A DNA stretch of 38,764 nucleotides from Draconibacterium orientale (GTDB taxonomy: Bacteria; Bacteroidota; Bacteroidia; Bacteroidales; Prolixibacteraceae), in contig DYSZ01000017.1 in assembly GCA_020726265.1 (NCBI GenBank), positions 1 to 38,764 on the forward strand, read 5' to 3'. Numbering within the stretch: the first letter of the stretch is position 1; every line of letters begins with the position of its first letter. Shown here piece by piece: positions 7,149 through 16,140 of this stretch. Position numbers and translations under genes: made by a program. The notes beneath the pieces are model-generated. The model was given only the letters and a program-made list of their open reading frames with translations. It searched no databases and was not told the DNA's origin.

Positions 7149-8270
7149 ATGAAAACAAATGAAAAAAAACACCAAAATATTTTTGGTAATCCAGTGATAC
7201 ATTATGCAATACAACTTCTGGCACTGTCGCTTTTGTTGTATTTTTGTTTCGAAATTATCAAACCTTTTTTAACGTTAATGGTCTGGGCATCGGTACTGGC
7301 CATTACGCTTTATCCGCTTCATAAAAAAATCACAAAATGGTTTGGTGGCCGGAGATGGTTATCGGGTATGCTGATTGTGGTAGCGATGTTTTTGCTGATT
7401 ATTGGCCCTGCAACCTCTCTTTTATTAGCTACAATCGATGAGTTTAAAACTTTAAGTGTTGCATATACCGAAGGGAAACTTCAAATTCCGGCTCCCGATG
7501 AAAGTGTAAAAAACTGGCCTGTAATTGGGAACACTTTGTATGGTTACTGGTCTGAGGCATCAGAAAATATTACGAATTTCATTGGTAAACATTACGAAAG
7601 TATTAAGCCTGTTGTAGTTAAGCTTTTTGCACTTGTGTCGAGCGCCGGTATGGGAATTTTATTGTTAATGGCTTCGATACTGGTTGCAGGATTTATAATG
7701 GTTTACGGCGAAGATGGCGCACAGTTGGCAAGATCATTTTTTGTTAAGCTTGTTGGTAAAAAAGGCGAAAAGATGGAGCAGTCGGTTGCTATTACTGTCC
7801 GCAACGTGGCAAAAGGTGTGCTTGGTGTTGCTTTTATTCAGGCAATTCTGGCTGGCACAGGAATGATTATAGCGGGTGTTCCACTCGCAGGTTTGTGGGC
7901 TTTAATTGGTATGGTACTGGCAATTGTTCAGATCGGGCTTTTACCCGTTTCGTTAGGTGTAATTATTTATATCTGGTCAACAGCCGATACATTAACTGCA
8001 GTTCTGCTTACAGCCTGGATGCTGTTTGTTGGTATTGTCGATAACATTATTAAGCCGTTTATGATGGGAATTGGTGCACCTGCCCCGATGCTTGTTGTAT
8101 TTATGGGAACCATCGGCGGTTTTATCATGAGCGGATTTATAGGGCTTTTTACTGGTGCAATAATTCTTACTTTGGGGTATAAACTGATTACTGACTGGCT
8201 GAGTGCCGGACCGGAGATACAAGAATCAGGAAATACGGAGGCTGAGATGCAGCAAAAGAATGAATTATAA
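7149..8270 (+). CDS. AI-2E family transporter (PF01594 permease)
   Basis: The 373-residue membrane protein has the AI-2E/YdiK-PerM layout: two N-terminal helices (about 15-55, LALSLLLYFCFEIIKPFLTLMVWASVLAITLYPLHKKI), a third helix with GPATSLLLATIDEF, a long polar periplasmic segment (about 95-160), then a C-terminal bundle with VAFIQAILAGTGMIIAGVPLAGLWALIGMVLAIVQ and the conserved DNIIKPFMMG followed by PMLVVFMGTIGGFIMSGFIGLFTGAIIL. Members export small molecules or act as antiporters; TqsA and Na+/H+ antiporters belong here, and the name does not prove AI-2 transport. The C-terminal tail is acidic and cytosolic. No luxS is visible nearby. Confidence 0.9.
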   Translation: MKTNEKKHQNIFGNPVIHYAIQLLALSLLLYFCFEIIKPFLTLMVWASVLAITLYPLHKKITKWFGGRRWLSGMLIVVAMFLLIIGPATSLLLATIDEFKTLSVAYTEGKLQIPAPDESVKNWPVIGNTLYGYWSEASENITNFIGKHYESIKPVVVKLFALVSSAGMGILLLMASILVAGFIMVYGEDGAQLARSFFVKLVGKKGEKMEQSVAITVRNVAKGVLGVAFIQAILAGTGMIIAGVPLAGLWALIGMVLAIVQIGLLPVSLGVIIYIWSTADTLTAVLLTAWMLFVGIVDNIIKPFMMGIGAPAPMLVVFMGTIGGFIMSGFIGLFTGAIILTLGYKLITDWLSAGPEIQESGNTEAEMQQKNEL

Positions 8271-8430
8271 ACGGATTCGTCTTTTGTTTCTGATAGCAAT
8301 GAAGTATTTTTCCACAAAGTAAAAAGTGTATTTGAAAACATTTTCAGATTAAAAATTTGGTAATTTTATAAGCACTAAAAAAAGCGTATTATTAAAATCA
8401 AATAAATGTTAAACAATTAAAGTTGATGTT

Positions 8431-8970
8431 ATGAAAAAGTTTCTTTTGATTTCGTTTTTATTTGTTTTTGCTGCCTGTTCAACAGTAAAAGTTGGTTACG
8501 ACTATGATAAACAGGCTGACTTTACAAAATACAAAACCTACACAATTAGTGAAGAAACCATGAAAATGGGTGTGAATCAATTAACCCGTGACCGTTTGAT
8601 TGCAGCAGTAGAAGCCGAAATGGCTGCTAAAGGTTTTACAAAATCTGATAATCCGGAAGTAATTCTGGATGCCAGGATTAAAGGGGAAGAAGTTCAGACA
8701 GCCACAGCAACAACTTCGGGAGGGCCTTATGGTTATGGTTACGGTCGTTGGGGTTATGGTGGCGGTTTCTCAACCACTACTGTAAATTACGATACGTATA
8801 TGGAAGGTACTTTATTTGTAACATTGATTGATAGAGCCACTGAAAAAATCGTTTGGCAGGGAACTGGCACTAAAACAATCGAAGAAAACGCAAGTGCTCA
8901 AAAAAGAGAAGAAAATATCAACTATGCGGTAAAACAGATTTTTACCAATTATCCGCCCAAAGTAAAATAA
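8431..8970 (+). CDS. DUF4136 domain lipoprotein
   Basis: The 179-residue protein has a lipoprotein signal peptide with the lipobox FAAC (Cys16), then VKVGYDYDKQADFTKYKTYTI, the typical opening of DUF4136. Residues about 90-112 form a Gly/Tyr-rich surface loop (GPYGYGYGRWGYGGGF). The second half (GTLFVTLIDRATEKIVWQGTGT and EENINYAVKQIFTNYPPK) is also family-typical. Such proteins are probably anchored to the outer membrane; their function is unknown. It is preceded by 160 bp with no recognisable element and followed after 97 bp by the porin gene, with which it may be cotranscribed. Confidence 0.87.
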   Translation: MKKFLLISFLFVFAACSTVKVGYDYDKQADFTKYKTYTISEETMKMGVNQLTRDRLIAAVEAEMAAKGFTKSDNPEVILDARIKGEEVQTATATTSGGPYGYGYGRWGYGGGFSTTTVNYDTYMEGTLFVTLIDRATEKIVWQGTGTKTIEENASAQKREENINYAVKQIFTNYPPKVK

Positions 8971-9067
8971 TCCGAAAGGATCTTTGCCTAAAAACCATGA
9001 TCATGTGATTCTATATCAATATATTATGGTTTTTTTATTTTGTTTAAAGCTTATTTTCTACAGGTTT

Positions 9068-10258
9068 ATGAAAAAAACATTCTTTATCCTGATGTTGATT
9101 CTTCTTGCCCAGACAGTCCGATCACAACAATCAAAAACGGAATTGAATTTTTACGGGCAAATGATGACTGATGTCGGGTTAAATACAGGACAGGTTAATC
9201 CCGATTATTTCGATGTAATGCGACCAACTCAACTTCCATCTTACAAAAACCAATACGGAACTGATGGAAATGCTTCATTTAGTGTAAGACAATCGCGGCT
9301 GGGATTCAAAAGTTTAACACAAACAAAACTTGGTGAGTTGCAAACCCGATTTGAGTTCGATTTGTTCGGCCTGGGAAAAAGTGTGGGTCAAACCACATTT
9401 CATATGCTTTACGCTTATGTAGAACTTGGGAAATTTGGTGCAGGACATCACTGGAGCCTTTTCAGCGATATCGACGGTTTCCCGAATACGGTGGAATATT
9501 GGGGGCCGGTGGGAATGGCACTTTGCAAAAATGTTCAGTTCAGGTATATCCCGCTGAATGGGAACACAAGGTTGGCTTTTGCATTGGAACGCCCCGGAGC
9601 CAGTGCCGACGAAGGAGTTTATGCGAATCGGATTGAACTTGATGATGTTAAGCTTTATTTTAATCTTCCAGATTTCAGTGCTGAATACAGACAGACAAGA
9701 AATTGGGGTTATGTAGAACTTGCCGCGGTTGTCAGAAAAATTGAATGGAAGGATATGGGAACTGACCAGTACGATTTAAGTGGAAAAGCCATTGGCTGGG
9801 GGTTTAATTTATCCTCAAACCTGAAATTGACTGATAAGTATTTACTGCGGGCTCAGGCAGTGTATGGCCATGGAATTGAAAACTTAATGAACGATGCCCC
9901 CACAGATATTGGCATTGAGAATAATTTAAACGACCCAATTTCACCTGTTAAAGGAGTAGTTTTACCAGTGGGTGGTTTTATAGTTTATCTCGATCATAAA
10001 TGGAGTGAAAAGCTGAGTTCGTCGGCTGGTTTATCGGCGGTAAATATCGAAAATTCGGATGCGCAGGCTGGTAGTGCGTTTAAACAGGGGAAGTATGCAA
10101 GTGCCAATCTGCTTTATTACCCGGTGCCAAACCTTACTGCTGCTGCCGAAATAATTTGGATCAGCCGTGAAAATTATAACGATGGATGGAAAGCTTCTTC
10201 AACAAGATTTCGGCTTTCACTCAGGTATAGTTTCTTGCACTCGTTTAAAATAAACTGA
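9068..10258 (+). CDS. Outer-membrane porin, DcaP-like
   Basis: I place the start at the ATG at 9068 because it begins a clear signal peptide (MKKTFFILMLILLAQTVRSQ); the same frame is open further upstream but without signal-like sequence. The mature protein (about 376 residues) begins ELNFYGQMMTDVGLNTGQVNPDYFDVMRPTQLP, followed by SFSVRQSRLGFKS and LGELQTRFEFDLFG, typical of DcaP-like porins: a conserved first strand, a RQSR-type motif and an amphipathic 16-strand-like remainder. The end is FRLSLRYSFLHSFKIN. The role is passive uptake of small, often anionic, solutes through the outer membrane. The assignment to the DcaP group rests on the N-terminal motifs only. Confidence 0.78.
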   Translation: MKKTFFILMLILLAQTVRSQQSKTELNFYGQMMTDVGLNTGQVNPDYFDVMRPTQLPSYKNQYGTDGNASFSVRQSRLGFKSLTQTKLGELQTRFEFDLFGLGKSVGQTTFHMLYAYVELGKFGAGHHWSLFSDIDGFPNTVEYWGPVGMALCKNVQFRYIPLNGNTRLAFALERPGASADEGVYANRIELDDVKLYFNLPDFSAEYRQTRNWGYVELAAVVRKIEWKDMGTDQYDLSGKAIGWGFNLSSNLKLTDKYLLRAQAVYGHGIENLMNDAPTDIGIENNLNDPISPVKGVVLPVGGFIVYLDHKWSEKLSSSAGLSAVNIENSDAQAGSAFKQGKYASANLLYYPVPNLTAAAEIIWISRENYNDGWKASSTRFRLSLRYSFLHSFKIN

Positions 10259-10368
10259 GTTTGCAGTGGCGGTTGTGCATCGATGAACGGATGAAAATCA
10301 AAGAGGCTGTATGATTTGTTTTTCAAATGGAGTCCGAAATTGATTGATGTTCAAACGGACAAAAAATT

Positions 10369-11864
10369 ATGTCGGCCAGTCGTATTGTACTCAAAAACGA
10401 CAATTTGTACGCAGTTTATATGGGCAATTTCAGGTGTGGCCCCGATTCGTTTCTTACCCATTTTGTGCGTAAAGAGTTGAAGGGAAATCTTACCTGCACC
10501 TTGAGGTTGATGAACACAGTGCCGATGCCGGGCTTATAACCCGTTGCGAGGCATTTCTTGATAGTCTCGAAGGATATCAGAAAGTAAGAGGAATTAAATC
10601 CGAAGTGGGGAAACCCAAAGTTGTTCACTCAAAAAGTCTTGATGGACGGACACTATATCTTCCCTATGCCGGAGATACAGTGTACATGCTTGCTGCGGCT
10701 GCCCGCAGTTGCGGAATCGATGCACAGGTTTTGCCCATGCAGGATGCCACCGACCTTGAAATCGCCCGTAAACATACCAATGGACAGGAATGCTTTCCTG
10801 CAATTTGTACTACTGGGAATTTTTTGAAAAAGCTATTGGACCCGGGAATTGATCCGAAAAAGGTCAGTTTTTTTATGCCCAACCACAATGGGCCTTGCAG
10901 GTTTGGCGATTACAACAAACTTCATCGTATAATTTTCGATAAACTGGGGTACGATGATGTTCACCTGATGACACCCAGTAACGATGATGCATATGCCGAC
11001 CTGGCAGGAAAGGATTCGAAAACATTCAGAAAGAATGCATGGAGCGGAATAGTAGGTCTCGACATACTCCGTCGTTTATTGCAGGAACGCCGTCCATACG
11101 AACTGGTGAAAGGAAAATCGGATAAAACTTATTTGAAATACCGCGAAGAATTGTCGGAAGCTGTGGCCAATGGAGGGAAGGAAGTTGGAGCTGTGCTTTA
11201 AAGAGCAGGTGAGGCATTTCATTCGATTGAAGCCAATTTCGAAAAACGTAAACCTGTGATTGCAATTGTAGGTGAGATTTTTATGCGCGATAATCCATTC
11301 TGCAGCGGTCATTTAATCGAACGGCTCGAAGCTTTAGGTGCAGAAACAATTATTGCCCCGTTTGGCGAATGGCTGCATTATTCATCGTACCGTTACTGGC
11401 GCGACAGTGTTTGGAAAGGCGATTTGAAAGGTTTTTTAAAATCGAAGGTGCAGCAGGTTTATCAGCATTATGTGGCCAAACAACTTACCGGGAAAGTGGG
11501 CCAGTATCTAACCGCGCGAAAAGAACTTGAAATAGACGAAATACTAAATCTTTGCAGTCCATATATTCATCGTGATTATGATGGCGATCCGCCTATCGCA
11601 CTGGGTTCTGCAGCCGGATTGGTTGAAATGAATATTTCAGGAGTTGCAAATATCCTTCCCTTTACCTGTATGCCCGGAATCATAATTTGCGCGGTTTCAA
11701 ACGATTTTAAAAAAGACCACCACAACATTCCGTGGTTAAATTATGCTTACGATGGTCAAGAAGACAGTAGCAACGAAACAAGGTTGCAAGCATTTATGCA
11801 TCAGGCTAAAGAGTATTCAATTGCCAATGGTTTTGATTCAACAGTTAACTGGTTTTCACATTAG
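10369..11864 (+). pseudogene. Decayed C-terminal part of a 2-hydroxyacyl-CoA dehydratase activase-like protein (BadF/HgdC + DUF2229 type)
   Basis: Three conceptual segments join into one CoA-activase C-terminus. 10369-10484 in one frame encodes VYMGNFRCGPDSFLTHFVRKELK. A one-base loss in the G run near 10482-10484 shifts to the next frame, which continues YLHLEVDEHSADAGLITRCE, then GQECFPAICTTGNFLKKL and MPNHNGPCRFGDYNKLHR. A TAA at 11199-11201 interrupts that frame, yet the same frame continues as RAGEAFHSIEANFEKRKPVI, VGEIFMRDNPFC, NILPFTCMPGIIIC and NYAYDGQ to 11864. The intact family is about 1,400 residues with two ATPase (ASKHA) domains first; those are missing, since the preceding 110 bp have no related coding. 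Cysteine motifs that hold an Fe-S cluster survive. Such activases energise electron transfer to radical dehydratases in anaerobic metabolism. Non-functional, fairly recent decay. Confidence 0.85.
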
Positions 11865-11929
11865 CTTGTAGTGAATATTAACTTTTTTACTAATCCACAA
11901 AAATCATTACGTCATGCTTTAATAATATC

Positions 11930-11937
11930 TATTTTTG
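11930..11937 (+). promoter_or_regulatory. Bacteroidota -7 promoter element (TATTTTTG)
   Basis: Exact TAnnTTTG match 56 nt upstream of the ATG at 11993, giving a predicted leader of about 50 nt that includes the strong ribosome binding site at 11980-11986. Confidence 0.5.
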
Positions 11938-11979
11938 CCACCGATAGAGGAATTATTAACGGGATTTGATGTAAAATTT

Positions 11980-11986
11980 AAGGAGG
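11980..11986 (+). promoter_or_regulatory. Strong Shine-Dalgarno sequence (AAGGAGG)
   Basis: A complete anti-16S complement six bases before the ATG at 11993. It stands out because most starts in this window lack a recognisable Shine-Dalgarno sequence, as is usual in Bacteroidota. It fixes the start of the small secreted protein. Confidence 0.7.
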
Positions 11987-11992
11987 CGGGAG

Positions 11993-12469
11993 ATGAAAAA
12001 AATATTTTTGGCTGTGTTGGTGGTTCTAGTGGCTTTTATAGCAAAATCGCAGACCAATAAAGAAGAAGTTGTGCTTGTTCAAAGCATTTACGGAATGGAG
12101 AAAAAAGATCTGATTGGTAAACACATGATTCTTGAAGAATCGCAGACCGATGCTTTCTGGCAATTATATGAAGAGTATGAAATTGAGCGGAAAGAGATAG
12201 GTTTAAAACGCGCGGCAAACATTTCAGCTTATGCGGATAAATATGAAAACCTCACCAACGAAGATGCTGATTTGCTCATAAAAACCTCGTTCGAAATAAA
12301 TCTGAAATTTGTGCAGCTTTGGGAGAAAACCTACAAAAAAATGGCCAGAAGTTTGTCGCCTGTAACAGCTGCCCAGTTTATTCAGGCCGAAATGTTTATT
12401 GAAAATATGGTAAGACAGGAGCTTGCTCTTGATATTCCGCTGATTGGGGAAATTGATTTAAAAAACTGA
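11993..12469 (+). CDS. Small secreted helical protein of unknown function
   Basis: The 158-residue protein has a signal peptide (about 1-19, VLVAFIAKSQ) and a mature part predicted to be almost wholly alpha-helical and charged, including SQTDAFWQLYEEYEIERKEIG and SFEINLKFVQLWEKTYKKMAR. The LSPVTAAQFIQAEMFIE segment near the end resembles the L-S-P-x-Q-A-A-x-F repeat of Spy/CpxP-type periplasmic chaperones, and the size fits small periplasmic helical proteins, but I cannot assign a family with confidence. It is monocistronic, with its own promoter, an unusually strong ribosome binding site and a strong terminator, which suggests high expression. Confidence 0.8.
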   Translation: MKKIFLAVLVVLVAFIAKSQTNKEEVVLVQSIYGMEKKDLIGKHMILEESQTDAFWQLYEEYEIERKEIGLKRAANISAYADKYENLTNEDADLLIKTSFEINLKFVQLWEKTYKKMARSLSPVTAAQFIQAEMFIENMVRQELALDIPLIGEIDLKN

Positions 12470-12486
12470 AATTTACTGATATCAAT

Positions 12487-12527
12487 AAAAAAACAGCCGC
12501 CGAAAAAATTCCGGCGGCTGTTTTTTT
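12487..12527. terminator. Strong bidirectional intrinsic terminator
   Basis: A stem of ACAGCCGCCG and CGGCGGCTGT (12493-12502, 12512-12521) with a 9-nt loop, flanked by an A tract on the left and a T tract on the right, so it works in both directions. It separates the convergent small secreted protein gene and the phosphofructokinase gene; the T tract overlaps the latter's stop codon. Confidence 0.93.
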
Positions 12528-13785
12528 ATTCAAACCGCTCAGGCTGACCCGTGGCAGCCAAAACAGCCCGCCACGCAAAACCGGCAGTATCAAGTTCTTT
12601 TACTTCACTGGCCATCAACTCAATGGGTACGTGTATAAATTTATCGTGTAAATACCCGATCACAAGCCCTGTTTTCCCGGCCATTGCAGCATGTACTGCA
12701 TTTCGGGCAAATAAATCGCACAAAATGGAATCTTCTGCATTTGCCGGACTGCTGCGAATCAGGTAACTCGGGTCGATGTAACGCATTACCACCGGAATTT
12801 TTTCGTTTTTAAAGAAACTCACAATTTCGTCGCGCAGAAAAATGCCGATGTCATTCAGTAATAAATTTCCCGATGCATCACGGCCTGCATCTTTTCCGGC
12901 TAATAAATCCTGTCCGGCCCCTTCGGCAACCACAATCAAAGCATGTTTCCTGTCGAGAATTCTCTTTTTCAGAACAGATAAAAATCCACCTTCACCATCT
13001 AGTTTAAATGGAACTTCGGGTACCAACAAAAAGTTGACATCCTGGCTTGCAACAGTAGCGCCAGCCGCAATAAATCCGGCATTCCGGCCCATCAGCTTTA
13101 CCAGCGAAATTCCATTTTCGACACTGCGGGCTTCAATGTGCGCGCGGTCGAGTACCTGGCAGGCCTCTTCAACTGCGGTTAAATAACCAAATGTGCGCGA
13201 AACAAAGGCCACATCATTATCAATTGTCTTGGGAATGCCAACCACAGAAAGGTCGTGTCCTCGTTTTTTTGCCTCCTGAAAAAGTGCATTTCCACCGCGT
13301 TGTGTACCATCGCCGCCAATCGTAAAAAGAATGTTTATACCCATTTTTACCAGGTTATCCACTGCCTTTTCCACATCAACAGGACCGCGCGAAGTACCAA
13401 TAACGGTTCCGCCTTCCTTATGAATATCGTCGACAAATTCTGCTGTAAGTTTTACCGGTGCATCGTTTTCGGGTAAAAGCCCTTTGTAACCCCACTTAAA
13501 ACCATATACTTCGTGAACGTCATAGGCGTGAGTCAACTCGAGATAAAGCGAGCGGATCACATCATTCAAACCCGGGCAAAGACCTCCACAGGTAACAATT
13601 CCGGCCTTTGTTTTTGCCGGGTCGAAATACAATTTTTCGCGCGGACCAGCCAGTTCAAAATTCAGGTTGTTTTTGCCCACCTTTTGTTTATTCGAAATAA
13701 TGTGCTCAGGCACACTTAAATTATCACTAACAGTTCGTTTTATCGGCGACGGAAAACGGGCTTCTCCCAATTGAGTGATATTCAT
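12526..13785 (-). CDS. 6-phosphofructokinase, ATP-dependent type with PKTIDND motif
   Basis: The 419-residue enzyme belongs to the PfkA superfamily: GIVTCGGLCPGLNDVIRS at about 62-79, the donor-site motif GGDGT at 157-161, the catalytic PKTIDND at 185-191, and MGRNAGF, VPEVPF and RYIDPSYLIRS further on. Glycine at the fourth position of GGDGT, where pyrophosphate-dependent enzymes have aspartate (GGDDT), argues for ATP as phosphate donor even though lysine rather than glycine occurs in PKTIDND; this mixture is known from the long-form, plant/kinetoplastid-like clade. An N-terminal extension of about 55 residues precedes the core. It phosphorylates fructose 6-phosphate in glycolysis. It lies 74 bp downstream of tamL, probably coincidentally. 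Confidence 0.9.
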   Translation of the reverse strand: MNITQLGEARFPSPIKRTVSDNLSVPEHIISNKQKVGKNNLNFELAGPREKLYFDPAKTKAGIVTCGGLCPGLNDVIRSLYLELTHAYDVHEVYGFKWGYKGLLPENDAPVKLTAEFVDDIHKEGGTVIGTSRGPVDVEKAVDNLVKMGINILFTIGGDGTQRGGNALFQEAKKRGHDLSVVGIPKTIDNDVAFVSRTFGYLTAVEEACQVLDRAHIEARSVENGISLVKLMGRNAGFIAAGATVASQDVNFLLVPEVPFKLDGEGGFLSVLKKRILDRKHALIVVAEGAGQDLLAGKDAGRDASGNLLLNDIGIFLRDEIVSFFKNEKIPVVMRYIDPSYLIRSSPANAEDSILCDLFARNAVHAAMAGKTGLVIGYLHDKFIHVPIELMASEVKELDTAGFAWRAVLAATGQPERFE

Positions 13786-13859
13786 AATTCTTTCTGCTTT
13801 TTATCGATTTGTTTAATGTAATTATACTACTTGTAAGTTTGACTATTTGCAATTTTTTA

Positions 13860-16139
13860 TCAGAACGGATAACCGATGGCCAGGTTAAACCTGAATTTGG
13901 AAAAAACTTCGTCGAATTCGTTCCAGTTGCCACCGCCATCATTATATGGAAACCGCAAAGGTAATCCCACATCGGTGCGAAGTACAAAAAAATCGAAATC
14001 GAATCGTAACCCGGCACCTGTGCCAACTGCAAGTTGTTCGATCATGCTGTTTAATTTGAATTGGGCACCGGGTCTGTTTTCATCGGGATTGAGCAGCCAA
14101 ACGTTTCCGGTTTCGAGAAAGAGCGCACCCAGCAACATCTCTGTCATTTTAAACCGGTACTCGGTATTTACCTCAAGTTTTATATCGCCGGTTTGATCGA
14201 TGATGCCGTTGTATTCTTCTGGTTTATAGCTACCAGGGCCAAGCGACCGTGCCACAAAACCCCGCAAACTGTTTGAACCTCCACTGAAAAATTGTTCAAC
14301 ATAAGGCATTACCGACGAGTTGCCATACGAAAAGCCGGTGCCGGCATACAATCGAATCACCAACCCTTCTTTTGTGGTATTTGTGTAGAAGCGGGTATCA
14401 ACAGAGGTTTTAACAAATTGAGAATAAACCTCGCCTAAAAATTTATATGGTCGTTCATTGTTTCCAACCTGGCTAATCAGATTGAGCATATTTCCTGAGG
14501 TGGCGATAGTACCCTGAAAATAGAAACCGGAGCGTTTGCGGCCCGAATTATCGTAAGTAAAATTGTATTCGGTACCTATAATCTGTTGTTCTTCAAAACT
14601 TTTCTTTACATACGGATTGCTGTTAACGATTGAATCGAATTCGGGTGTGGTTTTCAATAACGAAACTGAATTCAGATTGAAGGGGTAAAACTGGTGAGTT
14701 ATTTTTTGGTTTTTTCGCCACTGGTAACCAAAACGCGCATTGGCCGAGCTCATCCGGTAATATTTGATGTTGTTTACAAATTCGAACCCAAGCGATCCGA
14801 TTGTTTTCCCGATAATTGCCTTGTTTTCGCGTATCGATTTAAAAGGCACAATCATTTTTGGGATTGCAATGGATGAGTTGATACCGGCGTTAAACGAGTT
14901 TGCCCCCAGGTCGTTTTCGCTGTGTTTACCCCATTGCCACTCAAATCCGCCAAAAGCTTTCAGTTGAAGCCGGCTGGCAGTTTTGGCAATGTTGCCGTGG
15001 GTAATTGATATTTCTGAAGTCGGTCCCGCAAATCCTGTCGATTTTGACTGAATTGCTCCTTCCACATTCAGGCTTACATTTTCTTTTGGTTTTAATTCAA
15101 TCAGCAGATCCATTTTTTGAGCAGAACTGTCGGTTACAGCAAATTGCATTTTAACCGATTCGAAAACGCCATAGTTGTTTAACAACGGAAGTGTGCCGCG
15201 GTGTTTGGTTTCGGCATAAACATCACCCGGCCTTAAAAGAATTGACCGCGTAATTACCTGTGGTTTCAAATATCCCGTTTTCCCGGTTATATAAATTCCA
15301 TCAATAAAAATTGTATCGTTCAGGTTTTCCGAAGTGTTATAAATGTTTTGATTTACACGCACTTCAACTTTGTTTATGGTGTATTTTTTTAAGATGTGGG
15401 CATCAATTATCTGTTTTTTTCTCACCAGCAAATCGATAGTATGCAACAGTTGCGAGGTGTCGGCAATCACTTCAATTTCTTCGGGACTAAAAAAATAGTA
15501 TCCCTCTTCTACGATTTTGCCAGCCAATTGCTTTTTCTCGTTTCTAATGGTTTCGAGCGTAAAAATATTACCCGCTTTCAAATTTAGTTCCGGTGTAAAT
15601 TTGTTAACCAATTCGTCAATTGAATCGGTTGGTAATTGATTCAAAACATTTGAAATGCGATATGGCCTTTGCACTTCCACAAAATATAAAACGTCTGCTT
15701 TACGAGGCATTCGCCGCGATGTGTCGAGTTTGAACGAAACCTGCGGATTAAAAAATCCGTTGGCAAACAAATCGGTTTCAATTTTCCGGCAGCGTAAATC
15801 GGGGTTAACATCCGAAATCAGTACCGGATTTTCTTTCAGGCTACGGTACAAAAATCCCCCCCGTTCGCCTTCTTCGGGCTTTTTGTAGTTGTAAAACCAT
15901 AAACCCACCGGCGGCATTACTCTTTTCCCCATCAGCGAATTGTTTGGCTCGGCAAACGATACTTCGCTGGCAATTTCGGTAGCCGTTTTACGTACTTTGC
16001 CTTTCTCTTCACTTTTTATTTCCACTTTCCGGCCATTATACAGCATCTGGTCGTCGGTTAGAAATTTTGTATTCGAGCATGCTCCTGACAGCAGCAGTAA
16101 AATCGCAAATGGTAATATTTTAACGATGCATCGCGGCAT
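13860..16139 (-). CDS. tamL: TamL: lipoprotein Omp85/TamA homologue, translocation and assembly module outer-membrane subunit
   Basis: The 759-residue protein starts with a lipoprotein signal peptide (LLLLSGAC, Cys21), unlike proteobacterial TamA, and this lipid anchor defines the Bacteroidota TamL variant. POTRA-like segments follow (about 30-370), for example LPTDSIDELVNKFTPELNLKAG, IYITGKTGYLKPQVI and VYAETKHRGTLPLLNNYGVF, the last being the classic POTRA end. The C-terminal surface-antigen barrel (about 385-759) contains the L6-loop-type segment FFSGGSNSLRGFVARSLGPG and ends in FNLAIGYPF with a terminal phenylalanine. With TamB it moves or inserts envelope components at the outer membrane. 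It starts one base after the tamB stop, so the two are cotranscribed and probably translationally coupled. Confidence 0.93.
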   Translation of the reverse strand: MPRCIVKILPFAILLLLSGACSNTKFLTDDQMLYNGRKVEIKSEEKGKVRKTATEIASEVSFAEPNNSLMGKRVMPPVGLWFYNYKKPEEGERGGFLYRSLKENPVLISDVNPDLRCRKIETDLFANGFFNPQVSFKLDTSRRMPRKADVLYFVEVQRPYRISNVLNQLPTDSIDELVNKFTPELNLKAGNIFTLETIRNEKKQLAGKIVEEGYYFFSPEEIEVIADTSQLLHTIDLLVRKKQIIDAHILKKYTINKVEVRVNQNIYNTSENLNDTIFIDGIYITGKTGYLKPQVITRSILLRPGDVYAETKHRGTLPLLNNYGVFESVKMQFAVTDSSAQKMDLLIELKPKENVSLNVEGAIQSKSTGFAGPTSEISITHGNIAKTASRLQLKAFGGFEWQWGKHSENDLGANSFNAGINSSIAIPKMIVPFKSIRENKAIIGKTIGSLGFEFVNNIKYYRMSSANARFGYQWRKNQKITHQFYPFNLNSVSLLKTTPEFDSIVNSNPYVKKSFEEQQIIGTEYNFTYDNSGRKRSGFYFQGTIATSGNMLNLISQVGNNERPYKFLGEVYSQFVKTSVDTRFYTNTTKEGLVIRLYAGTGFSYGNSSVMPYVEQFFSGGSNSLRGFVARSLGPGSYKPEEYNGIIDQTGDIKLEVNTEYRFKMTEMLLGALFLETGNVWLLNPDENRPGAQFKLNSMIEQLAVGTGAGLRFDFDFFVLRTDVGLPLRFPYNDGGGNWNEFDEVFSKFRFNLAIGYPF

Positions 16140-16140
16140 T

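Noticed and set aside
8984-9067. Longer N-terminus for the porin
   Set aside because: The upstream extension begins at TTG and lacks signal-peptide character, whereas the ATG at 9068 starts a typical signal peptide.
11199-11201. In-frame stop in the activase remnant as a recoded codon
   Set aside because: The codon is TAA, which is not used for selenocysteine or pyrrolysine, and a separate frameshift and missing N-terminus show the gene is decayed.
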